The notes: a model not told the origin generated them from the letters alone. Shown: positions 28,101-44,300, numbered from the stretch's first letter. The stretch: DNA of 64,000 bases from Eleginops maclovinus (GCF_036324505.1 NC_086360.1:8290293-8354292), one strand, 5' to 3'. Program-made: numbers and translations.

Positions 28101-31100
28101 TGGTTTTTCTGTACTGTTTTGCTTTTCCTTACTCAGTTATATCGTATGCCTTTTGCAGTTAAAATGAAGCTTGATATCCACCCCACAGGAATCTGTATCA
28201 CTGCTGTATGTGTCATGGTCCTTGTTTTTCGGTCAGTTTTTTCCTGTTTTATTTTGAAATGTTTTCCCTTCTTGTGTCATGTTTAGTTTCACATCCTGTC
28301 CGCGTTTCCCTCCTGTGCCTGATTGTGTCATTGTGTTCACCTGTTGCCCCTGTGTTTCTCCTCCCCTCTCCAGCTGTGTATTGTCTTGTGATTACCTTTG
28401 TTTATTTAATCTTAGTTCCCCTTTTGTCTTTTGTCCAGTCGTCGTCTTTCCCAAGAGCCTGTTCCTTGTGGCGTGTCCTGGTCTTCCCTCCCTTGTCCTC
28501 CCTGGTCCTTTGGTTCGTCATAGTTTTCTTTTACTACTTTTCTGTTTTTGGTACCTTGCCTTTTTGTGTTCGTTAACAGCTTTTTTTTAATAAAGCTCAC
28601 TTTTAGTTCTAACCCCCATACCTGCCTCCCCTCGTTTCTCTGCATTTTGGGTCCTTTACCACAACCTTGACAGTATGAATGCTTTTTAATAAAAATATTA
28701 GAAAAAACGAGAAGTTTGTTTTGTAATTGAAAGTGTTGATTGATTTGTACTCAAAAGAATGCCCGATAATTTCTTTATATCTGACTTTATTCTGTATTTC
28801 TATATGAATGAATACAAATATTAAATGCTGTACATCATCATGACATGCCATTATAGATTACATTGATTCTAAATCCCATGAGTAAGAAACCTTAAGAGGC
28901 CTCTTGCCATTATTTGAAAAAGTTGTTTTCACAAAAAGAAAACAAACTTGATTACAGAAAAGGCTTCAGAACAACGAGTGAATCTCACCGTATGATTTGC
29001 CGTTGATGGAGCACTTGTTGAAGGTCATAATATTCTGGGTGAGCGTCCCTGTCTTGTCGCTGAAAACATACTTGATCTGGCCCAGCTCCTCGTTTAGCGT
29101 GGTGGTGCGAGCCTCAGCGGGGGTGTCGTTCCGTGAGTAGTACATCCTCCTGTCCCAGTCGATGTAGAAGCTGTTCCCCAGCCGGATGATCTCCACACTG
29201 CAGAATATGTAGCAGGATAAAGAAGATGTGGTCCTTAAACATTTTGTAAACGTTTTGCTACTCCCATTGGATGTTTGATGTCATTTGAGTTTAAAATGTC
29301 ATTAAATAAATAGCCAATGCACACAAATCAATACCTAACATAGAGAGATATGGGCACCACAGTGTTGAGGATGATGACGTAGGACCAGAATGTGAGGAAG
29401 GCGGAGAAGGCAGCATCGTTGCCATCTTGTCTTGGCAGGAAGACCATGAACTGTGAGCCTTCGTTCAGCTCCCAGAAGCAGTTTCCTATTGCCAAGATGG
29501 TGCACATGAATGCCAGGAAACCGAAAATCTGCATGGAAAGACATCAGAGAAATGGCACTTCAGCTCGCAAACTCATTTTGAGAGAAAAAAAACACAATGA
29601 ATAAATCTGAGTACAGCAGGTGCTGAGTTGGGATGCGTCAAAAATAATGGGGATTTGTTAATAACGGTTTTGCAATTATATATCACAGCTGATGCACACA
29701 TACAGAAAGCCAGATACATTTTAGATGCAGGAAGTCACACTCATTGCGGCCAAAGCTGTTTTTACACTCTTTCCTAACTTCGGAAGATATCGAAGATGTT
29801 GGCAATAAAATTTAAACTAGATTTAGGTTGACACCAGTATGGTGAAATCCTTCTTGAAAAAACAATTGGACCTTTATAAACAAGTGATAATCTTAATTTA
29901 CTTTTTATACCTATACCTCCTTTTTTGTTCTGCTTTTAGACCCAACTGCTTTCCAAACCCCATGACATAAAATGTATACTGTGTAGTGTACTATCAGTTA
30001 AAGGGAACTGTCCCTTTAACTGAGGTTTATCTTGAGTTCAGATGAAAGAGGAAGATCATGAGAGGACTCACACAAAGGACTAAAACATTCATCAGTCGGT
30101 CAATGCTTGTCCTCTTGAACGTGCTCTTCCCACAGTTCTGCATCAGCTTTGTCTCTGGACCTGCAAAACAAAATACATGAAACAAATACATGTTCTCATA
30201 ACAGAAACAAATACATGTTCTCATAACAGAAACAAATACATGTTCTCATAACTTCCTCAATTTTAAATCCCTTTTAGTGTGAAGTAAGACTTGAATCAGA
30301 CATTTCACTTAAGTTTTCTTTTTCATATTTCCTTCTTAATTATAATTGTGCTTTCTTAGTCTGTAGGGACTTGGCTTGGGAACCGTAGCGGCCCCGTTTC
30401 AAGTCTAGATGGAACCAAGTACAGAGTGTGGACTGGAAGCCCTGACATCTTGGTGCCAGGACAACAACCTCCATCTCAACGTCAGCAAAACAAAGGAGCT
30501 GATTGTCGACGAAAGGAAGAAGCAGAGAGAGGCACACACACCCATCACCATCGACGGGACTCCTGTGGAGAGAGTCAGCAGCTTCAGGTTCCTCGGGGTA
30601 AACATCAGTGAGGACCTGACATGCACACATCACACCAGGGTCATATCCAAGACAGCTCGACAGCGGCTCTTCTTCCTCCGCAGGCTGCGGAAGTTCAACA
30701 TGGACTCCAGGATACTCTGCAACTTCTACAGGTGCACCATCGAGAGTATCCTGACTGGCTGCATCACCGCCTGGTATGGCAGTTGCACCGCCCTCAACCG
30801 TAAGACTCTACAGAGGGTGGTGAAAACTGCTCAGCACATCACCAGGACGGAGCTGCCATCCATGGAGGACCTCTAAACACAGCGGTGTAGGAAGAAGGCC
30901 GGTAGGATATTAAAGGACCCCCATCACCCCAGCAACAATCTGTTATATGTATATATTTGACATCTTTCCATCTTTATTGTTGTCATTGCACCTAACGTTA
31001 CTGCACTAGCTGTTTGCACTAGTTTATTCTTGTCTAATTTTAGCACTATTTTATTTATCTTTTTACACTTTGTATGTTGAGTTGTTGGAGGAGCATGGGA

Positions 31101-34100
31101 TATAAGATTTTCATTGCCAACATATACGTTGTATCTGCTGTGCATATTACAAATGAAACCTTTGAACCTTTGAAACTGCCACACACCCACTAATGCATGT
31201 CTCTAGTTCCTGTTTGTGAATGTGTGTATTAGGGGCCTATGTGTGTGATTTACTGTAAATAACAAAAGAGTCAAAATGGAATAAAAGAGAACATATTATG
31301 CTATTTTTCAGGGTTTTTTGCCTCTCCTGAGACATGTTTACATGCTTTAATGTTCAAAAATCTCTTTATTTTTCTCATACTGCTTGTGCTGCAGCACCTC
31401 TTTTAACCCTCTGTCTGAAACCAGAGCCCAGTCTGCTCTGATAGATTAGCTGGTTGGCTCTGTTGTGATTGGTCAACGACTTAGATATGTCCCGCCCCTA
31501 AGCCTATCTATAAGAGGCCCGAGCCACTAGACGCAGAAGTGTTACAGACTGATGTCACTATGTTACAGAAGTCAACAAAGGAGTCCCATAGAGGCGTTTC
31601 AGGCAGGGAACTTTGGAATGTTTGCAGACCATTCACATGCACAAAAACTTATATAACACACAGGAAAAGGAAAACCCCAAAAAGGATAAAAGGGCCTCCT
31701 AAATAAAGTACTGTATGTATAAATCTTAATCTATTGAGTGACGTCAGTGAAAAATAATCATTCCCCACCTCCAAACAGCACCAGTCCAAAGCACCATTCG
31801 GTGTTCCTCAGGGTGCAGCCTCGCAGCAGGATCTTCTCGTTGTCCAGCGAGTATTTCTGACCTGCGTAGGTAAGCGTTCCTCTGAAGCGGTCCAGTCGAT
31901 TGTTGGGGGGCTCACAGCGTACTTCGCCTATTAAAACATGTAGGCATATCATTCATGTGGGACTATCCATTATGATAGTGATTACAACTTTGACGTGGGA
32001 CATTTGATTCCTTTTTTTCACACAGTAGAGAATTTGATTCAGAACCCAGTTTTGTGGCCTAAAACTAATACTTTGTGGCCTAATTTGACTTTGTTTCTTT
32101 GTTGCTCTCAATCCACACAGAAATAGACATGCTGTTAATATTAGGAGACCATACATAAACACATATAACAATAAACATGGAACTAATATGGACATTTAAG
32201 CAGGTGAAAAAATGCAAACATACATTAAATAGTAACAGCGAACAGCATCAAATGTCTAAAATGCTCTTGTATCTAATTAAGCAGAATAACGCCCCATTTT
32301 TAACTATGGAAGTTACGGTATGTGTTTGGTTTAACATTTTCATATTTACATATTATTTACTTATGATTTGCCTGGTGTATTTGCTCTTTTTGCTGCCATG
32401 CTTGAAAGTGCAAAATGCTGAGCTAAGTATGAATGATGTCACATGAAAACACCTTATCCAGGTTTGTGTTTTGAGAGTTATTATATGTGTGTCTACTCTG
32501 AATGCTTGTAATTTTAGAAATCGACATTCGGTTGTCCTCTAGATGTCTTACCATCAAAGTCTGCTAGTTTTTCAATATCCTCTCCCAGGTCTCCTGTCAC
32601 GGTCAGGGCCTGTCTCACTTTCAGGTTAGTCTCTCTGTGGAAAAGGAGAGGATAGTGATAGATAGAAGAAAAAGGAAGAAGATGACACAATAGACACAAA
32701 TGAAGAAGGAAGAGGAAGTGCTTTCATTCCATCATTTTCCCCTTTATTAGCACGCAGCGGACTCAAGAAGGTCCTGAAATTAGCACCATTATAACTGAGT
32801 CAGGGAGCTACATCGAATGTAAAAATACAAAAGGTTCCTAACCCTACCCTCATGCATTCCTTATACGTTTAACAGGCTCACATCCTGACATAACATTTTT
32901 TACTTACCCATCCAGCTCTGCCGTCTCGATGTACACCAAGTTGAGTGGTTCACTGCTGGAGAGCAACAGGAGGTCGGCCTGAAATACAGAAGGATTTATA
33001 ACTCAAAATATTTGTTTTATAATAAACAAAGTTATCATCTGCATTATCCAAAGAAAATAATTGTAGCTCGAATCTCTTTGGAAGGAGCAATAGCTTGTAA
33101 ATATTCCAGCAATTTACTAACAGTGACAAACTGGTTGTTTTCCAGCTTGATGATGTCTCCCACTTGGACATCCATCCATTTCTCGCTCCGCAGTCTGAAA
33201 ACAGGAAACAGGAGGCTGGTAAGTGGATGTTTGCACTTTGCACTCAGCAGTTCAGAGAAAATGTATTATTTTCCCTTTCCTTAGGGACAGTCAAAAAAGA
33301 AACTGTCCATAAATAAGCACTGAACAATGAGGTCATCCTAATATTAGTTTCCTTTCCTTCACTGCATGTTCCTGCCAGTTTCCTGAAGTACTTTCGGAGC
33401 ATCTGCAAATAACAGCCACAGTTCTTAGAAGTTGGCTGGAGTACAAATATTTGATGCTGTTCAGGGTTTTCCATTTCATGCCTCAATTTGTGCCAGTGAT
33501 TCAACTTTGAGCTGAGTTCATTGTTTACTTGAATCTCTCTCTAATTTGATCGGCTTGTAATACAACTTGCTGTTTATGACAATGGACATTTTCACAATAT
33601 GATTTCTTTCATACTCTACATAATTTCATTAAACCTTTTACAAAGCAATAGACAAATGAACTGCAAATCAACTTGACAATAGTAGTATAGTAGTAATAAT
33701 AGTATATTTCAACTTTGCCTCCATTAGGTTTCAGAAGAGTTTTTCTCAAACTACTTTGCTTTTATAGAACAAATCATTCAAATTTGTTGTGCTTTTATTT
33801 ACCAATTTACATTGATGAGCACAATAAGTCACTCCATAGTCACGGTCAGAGCTGGGCAGTATTTTAACTACATGTATTTGAAATACGTATTTAAAATACT
33901 TTTCAGTATTTTGCATTTTGTATTTTTACAAGATTGGAAAAAATGAAATGTAGTTTGTATTTAAATACTTTGAGGTGCTGTATTTGGGTATTTTAAATAC
34001 AAAAATACTTTGCAAAAAACCTTTTTTTTAAATCAGTAAAACTAAGCGAATCACCAGAGATCTTTGGGTCAAGACGTAAATCACGTGACACGCCCAATCG

Positions 34101-37100
34101 AGACTTGAATGCGACCATTTTTTCTCCGCGACGTCAGCAGTCATCACTACTACAGCAGTGAAGAGGACCTGCACCTAACACGGCTCTGTTGCTGGCTTTT
34201 CGAGGCATGAAACAACACTAAGGTGAAATGTTTTGTATAAAAAAAATGCTACAGTCTTCCCACACACATTGTCAACAGAATTACACCATAAGCACTAGAC
34301 TATTTTCGAGTGTTAGCTTTCTCTTGAATGATGAGTGTTTGATAGGCAGGGGTTGATAAATGACGGTCAGTCAAATTGCTTAGGTCAGCGAAATTGAGCA
34401 AGTTTCTTAGAGTGTAGCCTAGGTAGCTTATCAAATATAGACCAGAGAGGTCAAACATGAATGCTTGACTCGCAAAAGGTAAACTAGTACTAAACGTAAG
34501 ATATGGTGATTAAATTAGTCACTCTCACTGAGGACAGTTAGGAGATCCAATTTTAAATTGGATGAAACGGTAGAGGAACACGGCCATATTATTTGATGTT
34601 AAACGAGAAAGGACCCGTTTCTATGACCCCCAATAAAACAAATAACGCCAGTTTTGTGTTTAAACCCGTAATAGCCCCTGTATCGGCCTAGTGATGTTGT
34701 AGGAGCCCTCGCAGGCATGTTCCCTCCCACGGCAAGACCTCGAGCTGGCGAATTCCTTTTCCACTCGGTACCAAATTCTATTACCAAACGAAAGAATGAG
34801 ATAGGCTAAACTGGGCTCATAACAATGTTTTGAGCCCAGAACGATCCATAACTATAACCTGTCAATAAAGTACTTATTTATTTATTGTGAAAAAACGTGA
34901 GAAAATTGTGTTGTTTAGGGGCTTGGGCCACTTGACAAATGTCCATCATAGAGCAGTAGGCTAGGTCTAAGCATTTCTGAATAATATTAAGTCTTCTATG
35001 TTGATTCATACTAACTAATTATATGGAGATTCAGTTCCTGTTAGAGCTCCAACCAAAGCTAGGGAGGATCCTTGAAAACCCACTTTTATATAATCTTAAA
35101 CTACACATTTAGCTTCTAAAATCATATTCACACTTGGCTTTTTTTTTTTTTAATAGTCCATTAGAGACCAATACAGTAGGCTGTATTAAGCATTTCTAGG
35201 GCATATCATATTTATTTTATATTTGTATTTATTGAAAACTAATTCAGTATCTGTAGATCACTAGATTTGGAGTCACTGCCTGTTATGGCGCATAGTAGTT
35301 AGTTTTGTGCATGGAGCTTAGCTCAGCTGTTAGCAGAGATGTCAAAAGTAAAAGTTAAAAAAAAAAGAAAGAAAAGAAACACAGTTTCCTTCCAACACAG
35401 GTAACTTATCTGAGTAACCAGTAGACCTGTGTACTTGTCTTACGATCAGCTGACTACACTGGTTGGATCAAGTTTGTGGTGGGTCCTTGTTAGATTGTTA
35501 GAAGTGTTTTTCAGTAACAACGCAGTCTATCTATCCCATTAGGTACAATGGAGTAAATGGTCTAACAGCTATGTAATAGGCTACCACGTGCTAGTGTTGT
35601 ACTTACACCAGAAAATGTACTTTTACTTTTACTTTTGACACCTCTGGCTTTTAGTTTTTCCACTTCCAAACGCTTTATCATTAGTATCCTAGGTAATATT
35701 TCACTTGGCAGGTTAGAAGAGCCCTTTCATGCAAGTGCATATAGTAGTCAGTTTCGGATTTAATTGTTTTTCCTTTTTTTATGATGTGATTTAAGTGTGT
35801 GTCTGTTGAAGAGTAACTGACTAACAACTTTTTTTTTGACAATTTCGTTTGAAATAGAGGATGTCCCACTGAACTGAGATGAGTGACAATCATGATGATG
35901 AAGAGGCGTCAGGTGAGCCTCAAGCCACCACATCTTCAGAAGGTACCACTGGGCCTAGGTGTGCCATATTGGATGGGAAATTCTTCAAAGTAGTATCTCA
36001 AAATCCAAGTGGAAAGATAGAAGCTGAGTGTCAGCTGTGCACAACCAAGAAAGCCATTATTTGTGGCTCTTATCAAGCAACAACAAATTTCAAGACACAT
36101 TTGAAAAGAAAACACCCAGAGAATCTACAGGAATTTGAAAATTACAAAAAGGAAAGTGCAAGTGGCCAGCAGAAGAAAGCCAAAACATCATTAAGGCAGA
36201 CTCGTTTGTTTGACCATGCTAGCCCAACAATATCACAAAGTAAAGTCGACTCCCTTGTGAAATCCTTTGTTGTCACAGGAATGCACTCATTAGCCACCGT
36301 TGAACAAACAGAATTCATCGAGCTTGTGCAGGGACTTCACCCAGGTGCCAATGTAATGTCCAGACGGACACTCGGACGACGGATTGATGAAGAATTTGCA
36401 ACAAAAAAAGCATTCCTAAAAGAGACGCTTAAAAATGTTCGCCGTGTTTGTACAACAGTGGATATTTGGTCAACAAAGAAAACCAGTTATTTGGGAGCAA
36501 CAGTACATTGGATCAATGGAGACACGCTGGAAAGGCAGTCAGCCGCTCTTGCCGTTAGGCATTTTCCCAGCCCCCATACTTATAACCGAATAGCAGAACT
36601 GTTGGATGAGATTCACACAGAATATGGGCTGTCTTCAGACACCATTGTGTCTACAGTTACTGATAATGCATCCAACTTTGCAAAGGCCTTTAAAGAGTTC
36701 AGTGTCACTGGAAAAACAAATGACCCAGATGAAGTTGAAGAGCTGGACGATGAGCTGTCCTTCCTGGTCATAGATCCTGAGAGAGAAGAAGCATCTGAGT
36801 GTTCCATCATTTTACCACCACACCTCCGGTGTGCGACACATACTCTGAGTTTAATCTCAACTACTGATGTCAAGAAATCGATCACTAGCAATGCAACTCT
36901 CAGCAGGCTGAATCATTCAACGATGGCGAAGTGCTCAGCATTATGGACAGCATCTGGCAGACCAAAGAGTGCTGAAACGCTAGGCAAAGTAATCGAGCAG
37001 CAACTCAAGACACCCTGCATTACAAGGTGGAATTCTCTGCATGACTCCTTGAGTCAGTTGTCATTCTTGCGTGACAAGCTCCCTGATGCCATGACTGCCC

Positions 37101-40100
37101 TGCAACTTCCACCATTCAGGGAAGTCGAACTGGACTACATTGAGGAATTTTGCAGAGTGTTACGACCGATTGCCATCTCAATAGATCAGCTTCAAGGGCA
37201 ATCTGCATGCTATTATGGTGAGCTGTTGCCAACACTTTTCACCATTCAAGCCAAGCTGGAGGATCTGCAAGCATCAAACTTGAGGTACTGCTCACACGTT
37301 CTTCAAGCAACCATAGCAGGGTTCAAAAAACGCTTCCACAATTTTCTGATGCTGGAGCATGACGTGAATGAGGCCATCCTGGCAACCACAACACACCCAT
37401 ACTTTAAGATGAGGTGGTTACCCCAGAGGTTGGCTTCTGAGAAGAGGCGAATACAGCAACTGATGCTGCACTCAGCAGACGAACTCGGACTTCTCTCAGA
37501 GAGTGACGGGACCACACCGAGCACAGAGGAGAATGACGAATTCTTTGTGTTCACTGATCAAGGTGAGAAGAATTTCTTTACACTTTAAAATACTTAATTA
37601 TGTAATTTACAATAGCATGTTTTACCTTTTGGTGACAATTTCAGTATTTATACTTTGAAGAATGCATTATTTGGTCCTCGGGGGGGAGTTTGTGCTAGGT
37701 ATTGCTATGACCCTGTCTGATTGTTGTCTATCTGTCTGTTTGTCCATGCATAGTGTCTGGCAGAGGCCAGCTTGCCATCTCTGATTGCTCTTGTTTTTTT
37801 TCTGTTGTCTTCAATCTCTACAGGAACAGTCAACCAGCTGGAGGCCGAGGCCTTGCCCAGCCACAGCAAGGCGGAACTGGAGACCCTTCATTTTTTGGAG
37901 GATCCCAGAAAAGACCTGGCTTCACTAAATGCATACCCTTTGATGAAACAGCTTTTTGTGAGATTTAACACAACCCTACCATCCTCAGCCCCGGTTGAGC
38001 GCCTGTTTTCTTTTGCTGGCTTAGTGAACCGGCCTCACAGAAGGTCATTAACACCAGATATGCTGGAGAAGTTGGTTGTCCTGAAGAACAACTGATCTGT
38101 TTTTCTGTTTAATATGGATAAAATAAAATGGATTTGAATGTAGCGTTAGCTGTCTCCTTTTTTATTTATTGTACATTCCTCAGTTTACAGACAGTATTCA
38201 ATACAGGCATTATCTCGCGTGTATTTTTGTATTTTCAAAATACAAAATACTTGTATTGTATTTAAATACATTTTCCAGACCAGTATTTTTGTATTTTATT
38301 TTGATACATTTTTTGATCAAGTATTTGTATTTTGTATCAAAATACTTTATGATGTATTTGTGCCCAGCTCTGGTCACGGTAAGGCTTGGGATGATCAACT
38401 ATTATTTGTTTTCACCTCTTAAAGAACAACAATGTTTTCATAAACTCAGCAAATATGAGACAACTGTTGGAGTTTAAGTTGTAGTACTAGCCTCGCCTGA
38501 ATTTGAACTCTTGTACTATGCAATTGTACCCTTTATCAGGAAGGCCTCTAAAACCTGGAACAATATTGATTAAAATATGAATTTCTACTGACAATAATAC
38601 TCAGATGCACTAACTAAATTTTTCAGTAAAATGTTAAAAATCAAGTGTAATTCACCATATATGTCTCAGGAGGACGTATTATGCCCTTTTTCAGGTTTTT
38701 GTATTTTGTGCCTCTACTGTGACATGTTTCCACGCTTTAAAAGTTCAAAAAGCTCTTTATTTTTCACATACTGCCTGTGCTGCAACATCTCTTTCCACCC
38801 TCTGTCTGACATCAGAGCTCTGCTGTGATTGGTCAACTGCTTAGAGACGTCCCGACCCTCAGACTGTCACATCCGATATGTTGGAGCGCTAGCCATTTAA
38901 GCTCTACATACTGTAGTGAAGTCACTATTTTACAGATGTATAGTCCAATGGAGGCGTTTCCGGCAGGGTGTGTGGGAGAGAGACACTCCCTCTGTGGTGA
39001 GCTTTTAGATTTCACCCTTTGCAGGTTATTTACATATACACAAGAATCTCACACTCTACAGGAAAGGGAAAACCCCAAAAGGCATAATATGGTCTATGTA
39101 ACAAAAGCAGACATCAGGCTAACATGAAGAAAACAGACTGTTTCTACCATCCTGCAGCTGATTCCCATTAAGCCCTTAACAGTGCAGCCAAGAGAAAACC
39201 CAGCAGGAAAAACAGACCATGCTGGCCCAAGGATTTTGGTGGCACTTAGGATACTGAGAAACAGACTGCATGTAATTAAAGATAATTAATCAATTTGTCA
39301 TTCATGACTATAAACATCGACGCAGCAAACAAAACGTAAGATACTTAAATAATTACATTTAAAGAGGTCTTTGGTATAGCTTTTCTTCATAATATTGTTG
39401 GCTTTGCATCTGTTATTAGAATATTAAGGGAGATTAACTTTCACCCACAATAAATAAACTGTGGTATGTTAGGAAACTAGGACCCTGATGTCTAAAAAAG
39501 GATATTTCAAGTCCATATTCCTCTTTTTATGATTTTGAATTATTCTGTTTATTGACAAGCCCGCTTCATATTTTTTCCTGTAACTTTTTCTTGTATTTCC
39601 CCACATCTGTGTATTCCTCCCAAGCTTCTTGACCAGAACTGTTTCTACTTAGTCAACAGGAAGAAGCCCCAAGATGGTAGTGCTTGTTCTTGATTGATTG
39701 ATTTGGTTTGACCTGAGGTATGCTATTATAATGTAAAGGTGAAGGGAATCCAAGAAAATTCCCTGAAGAACGCCTACCTTTGCTTGACAGGTTAAAAGAC
39801 ACTGATCTTGGATTTAAAATACACAAAAACACAGATATTGGTTGCCTGAAACTTCGTATATGGCCACAGGTGTACTGCCTATGATTCATAAGCCCATTAG
39901 CAAATATGATTGTACTAAAAAAAACGTACTTTCTGTCAATGAGGACTTGAACTTTTCTGTTGTTGACTTGATTATCGCTCCTGTGCCGATTCTGAAAAAA
40001 AGACACACACAAAAACAAAATGAAATACTCAAAGATGATCTCAAGAAACTCAAGTTTTACCAACAATTACTGAATAGATCCGATCAAAATTCCCTTGAAC

Positions 40101-41232
40101 CAGCTAACATTGTGTAATAATTTCCTCACTAACTTGCAAATGTGTGGGAAAAGACAGGGTGGTATCTTAAAATGGGATCCTCCCACTAAAGATTTTACAT
40201 TAAATTACACCTTTTGACCTTATTAGTAAACCTTGACTTCCCTTCATTGATGAGTCTCCAACATGATGAAACCTCCTATGTCTCATTACTCTGTAGTTTC
40301 CCATCACTATTTACATACTGTGTGTGAGTGAGACAGAGAGGCGGTTACTGAAACAGTCAGCGCAGTCAGGAAGTTTCTCATAAGTAATCACTAGCAAGGT
40401 TTTCATACAGTATGTGTCTATTCGTTTTCCTGAAGTGGAGAAGGTAACCGCTTCATTCAGGTCTCATACTTTTAGTACAGACGTTTCATAAAACGAAAAT
40501 CTATATATTTGGCTCTGTCGAACGGCCATCAGAGTGAAAATCAAAAAATGACAGATACTAAATACTTTATAAAAGAAATAATAAGTAAAATTCAATTGTT
40601 CTTCCTTAGTGAAACCCACGGAGCTTTTGCAGGTCAAGGAGTTTCTGTTTTTAACTTTCTGTTTTTTATTAAAACCTAAAAAAACCTTATACACACACGC
40701 AGCCACAACAAACGTGCAACATGTGACTGAAAGGTATTTTAATTGTTTAGTTGTTTTAATATTTTCTCAAACAAAAGGGGATAGGGATGTAGGATAAAAT
40801 AAGTATTACTTTTTGTAATAATATTCATGTTTTTCCAGCTATCCTTGTATCCCCTTGCACCCAAGTGTGGGATTTACTGAATTTTACGATAATTGTTCTC
40901 TGATTGAAACTAATCGTACTGTTAAACTTTATTGGCAGTTTTGACTGAAATCAGTGCAGTCAAGTAGGCAGTATAACCGTTTTTATTTCACAACAGCTTT
41001 CCCAACACTGGTGACAGTTATACAGCGTTTGTTTTGCAAGGTAATCAACCTTGCAGTTTTTCTGTTTCTGTTGGCGACAAGAACCGCTCAGGAGTGACAC
41101 CGCTGCCAGACCAAAAGTCTCTTGTTTTCTCCTGGAGCTAATGTTTAACCCATGGTGAACCCATTATTTCCTCTTTGTTTGGCATTAGGGTTTTGGATGC
41201 CATACTCACGCACGCATGCACGCACGCATGCA

Positions 41233-41315
<83 letters not shown>

Positions 41316-44300
41316 TGTACAAACATTTTTGTGCTTCGATGTCCTTGAATGCTGAAACAAAAAGTCATTTTCCGTTCATTGTTTATTCGATGTGCTTTTT
41401 AATTCTGTTTCGGTTCCCGTTAAGCGATTAGAGAGAAGAAAACAGGTTTTCATCAGTAACAAAAAACAAATAACAAACTGACTTCCTGATGAACTTAGGA
41501 TTTCTCTTTGCTATAATGAGCCTGAGGAATTGAATCAAACCGAACCCTAGCGACCTTAATTTGACTGATAAATACTTTTTATGCGCTCATATCAGTTAAG
41601 AGGAGTGTGAAGTGTTTTGTACATAAGACTGCTGACGTTAGTGGAACGTTTTCTTCCCACAGTCTGAGAGTAAATATGATTATCAGCTAAATGAAACTCA
41701 GTATATGCCAAGCAGCAAGAAGATATACAGTATCTAAAAGCTACTTACCATAAAGGAAGTTCACTTGAGATTGAACGGAATTCCCCTGGGATCAGATTGT
41801 GGACTTGCTTTCGTTATTCATTGATGTTTGCCTGAACTGTCTTGCTTGCCGTTTTGCTTTTTGAGCATTTCCAACACATCGTTTTGTGTTATTGGATTAG
41901 TCTTTATATGTTAAAACTCTAGTCCTGATAATACTAAGACTGCAAAGACACTATTTGGGTAAGGAAGAGGTATGGGTTTTTTGAAGTGATTCCTGAGTTT
42001 TTTTCTTTGTTTGTTTGTTTACTGTCCCTTTACCTATAAGTGTTTCAATTTGTGAAGGTGCAGAAAGAGGAAACGTTTGCTTACGATATCATCAGTGGCA
42101 TCCTTGGCAGCGGTGACTGTCAGCACGAGGACCAGAGGCACGACTGTGGTGAACCAGGACAGAGAGGAGATCTGAGGAATCACCTGAAGAACACACACAC
42201 AGAAAACTGTCTTCAGTTCACTTCAGGGTACATTTATTTGTTGGTATATTATCTTGTAAAAAATGAAAAAACTAAATGACACGGAAACTTAAAATGAGAG
42301 TGTGAAGCAGAGAAATGTTAAGACAATAAAGACAGGCAATTAAATAAAATAATTCAAGCAGATGAAAACAATAATTTTAATGTAATCGCACATACAACCA
42401 GTGTGAAAGATGACATTGGTCTAAAAGACATTGGGGAAAGATCATGGTAGAGTGAGGTGACACAAGGACAGATTTTTTTGGGTGTTAAGGTGGGAACAGT
42501 GTGTGCCTTATGTTAATTAAAACTTAAACACAAAGAATGACATACAAACACTCAAAATCAACTTGTGAAAATGGTTCTCAAACTGTGTCATTGCCAAAAG
42601 GACCACAACTTAAATTAGATTTGAGGAAGAAGAAAGAACGTTGATTAACAATGTTGCACTGCAAAAGCATTCGAATGGCTACAAGGAAAGTTGCACGACT
42701 TGTCCCCAAACTTTTTCATCAATATATTTTCTTGATCCATGTTTAAATGCATTTCATTTGGTCTATGAAACAACTTCATACTGCAAATCATGTCGTGCAG
42801 CAGTTACATTACAAAGTAAAAGGTGTGCAAAAACATAGTGTGTAAATGAAACTAAATATAATAACAAAAATGACCAGTAAGTTGCAAAAAAAGGTTGAAT
42901 ACCCAAATGCCTCTATGGCCCAAAAACGATCCATTAAATTGACAAGTTTACTATGTATAGGATAAGAGTAAGGTACAAACTTTGCATACAAGGTGTTCAT
43001 CAGGTCTTCCAAGTAGGTTCCATCCTGGTTTGCATGTCTTTGTTTGTCACTCAAAAACTGTTGTTCTTATGACATTTCACAAAATTAACACATGTGACAG
43101 GTGAAAGGATAAGTGTTGTTTGTTGTTGTCCCAGGACAATGTTTAAGTGGTTTCCTTTATTTGTATTATATGTCAAATTAAGACTAATAGTATCCTATTA
43201 GCCACTGTTAGAAATGGTCAAACTCTGATATTGAGATTAGGATGCATAAAAACGCATCATGGACATTCACACGTGCAAACTAAACTTTTCAGAAACAATT
43301 GAAACTGCCGTTGGGCTCCAGTTCCTCCTTGTTTGTCAGTACATTAGCCCGAGCAACATGACTACTTTGCAAACGATGAGGCAATTTCCTGTACTGGATA
43401 TTACACTTCCTTAATCTCGATGCTCTTGATTCATCCATATCCTGTTTGGTTAACACACAAGTACACTGTGAAAATAATGTGTTGTTTGCTGTGGATTGTG
43501 TTGTGTCAAGACTGCCTATTTGAAAAGCAGAAATTGGCTATTTTCCGATTGGACTGAGTAGATAAAATCCTTTTCCAGCATATTATTAATTCTGTATCTT
43601 GCAAATGTGTTAAATATTAAGATGTTCTTCAACTAACCTGATTATTTGCTAAAGTGTAATTTTCATTTTATTCCTAGAGATTTATTATGTTTTACATAGT
43701 ATAGTTGGTTCAGAGTGTTGCATTTATGTTTCCTGCATATGCACAGTATGTTTGTATGTCTGTTTCACTCACCTGGAGCACCAGAAGAAACATAAAGTAG
43801 GCATTTGCGATCCTCTGGAACTGCTCAAACAGGTTAAGAGGTAGGAAGGTGAAGGGGTTGTACTTGGAGGTCTTGATGGCATTTGTCTGGTGTAACAAAA
43901 ATGAAGGATAGATAAGATTTAGTTTTATGCATTCAATATACTTTGTCAAAAAATATAACCTTTATGTTTCAGTGAAGAAGTACTGGTCTTCAGTCAACAC
44001 GTTGAATATGTCCAATAACCATCAAAAATGGATATAAAGTCCTCAATGACAAGGTTGTTCAGAACATTTTGGAGCCACTCTGCATATTAATGCTTTTTTA
44101 TGTTCCTTTTAAATGTTCCTCATACTTCTGTACTCTTTTTTAATTTTTGTTTTTATTTTTTAATTCAATTGACACAACATTTTTTATAGAAAAGTCTTTG
44201 TATTTCAGTTTAAACATTAACACATCTACAAACCTTAGCATACTGTGCACAGAGAGCAACTTTTTCAAGATTAAGCTAGCTGACAGCAATCCAACATTAG

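Larger units (their letters stand above)
33847..38372 (+). mobile_element. Complete hAT DNA transposon, 4526 bp, with 8-bp target duplication
   Basis: The left end CAGAGCTGGGCA (33847-33858) is repeated in inverse orientation at 38361-38372. The eight bases outside both ends are identical: GTCACGGT at 33839-33846 and at 38373-38380. An 8-bp duplication is diagnostic of hAT transposition. Both ends continue into AT-rich subterminal palindromes made of many AAATAC/GTATTT words, which are typical transposase-binding clusters. The interior carries one spliced transposase gene on the plus strand, opposite to the host flippase gene. An internal 313-bp hAT MITE (35334-35646) was inserted later. Perfect ends and an open transposase frame suggest a recent insertion. 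Confidence 0.93.
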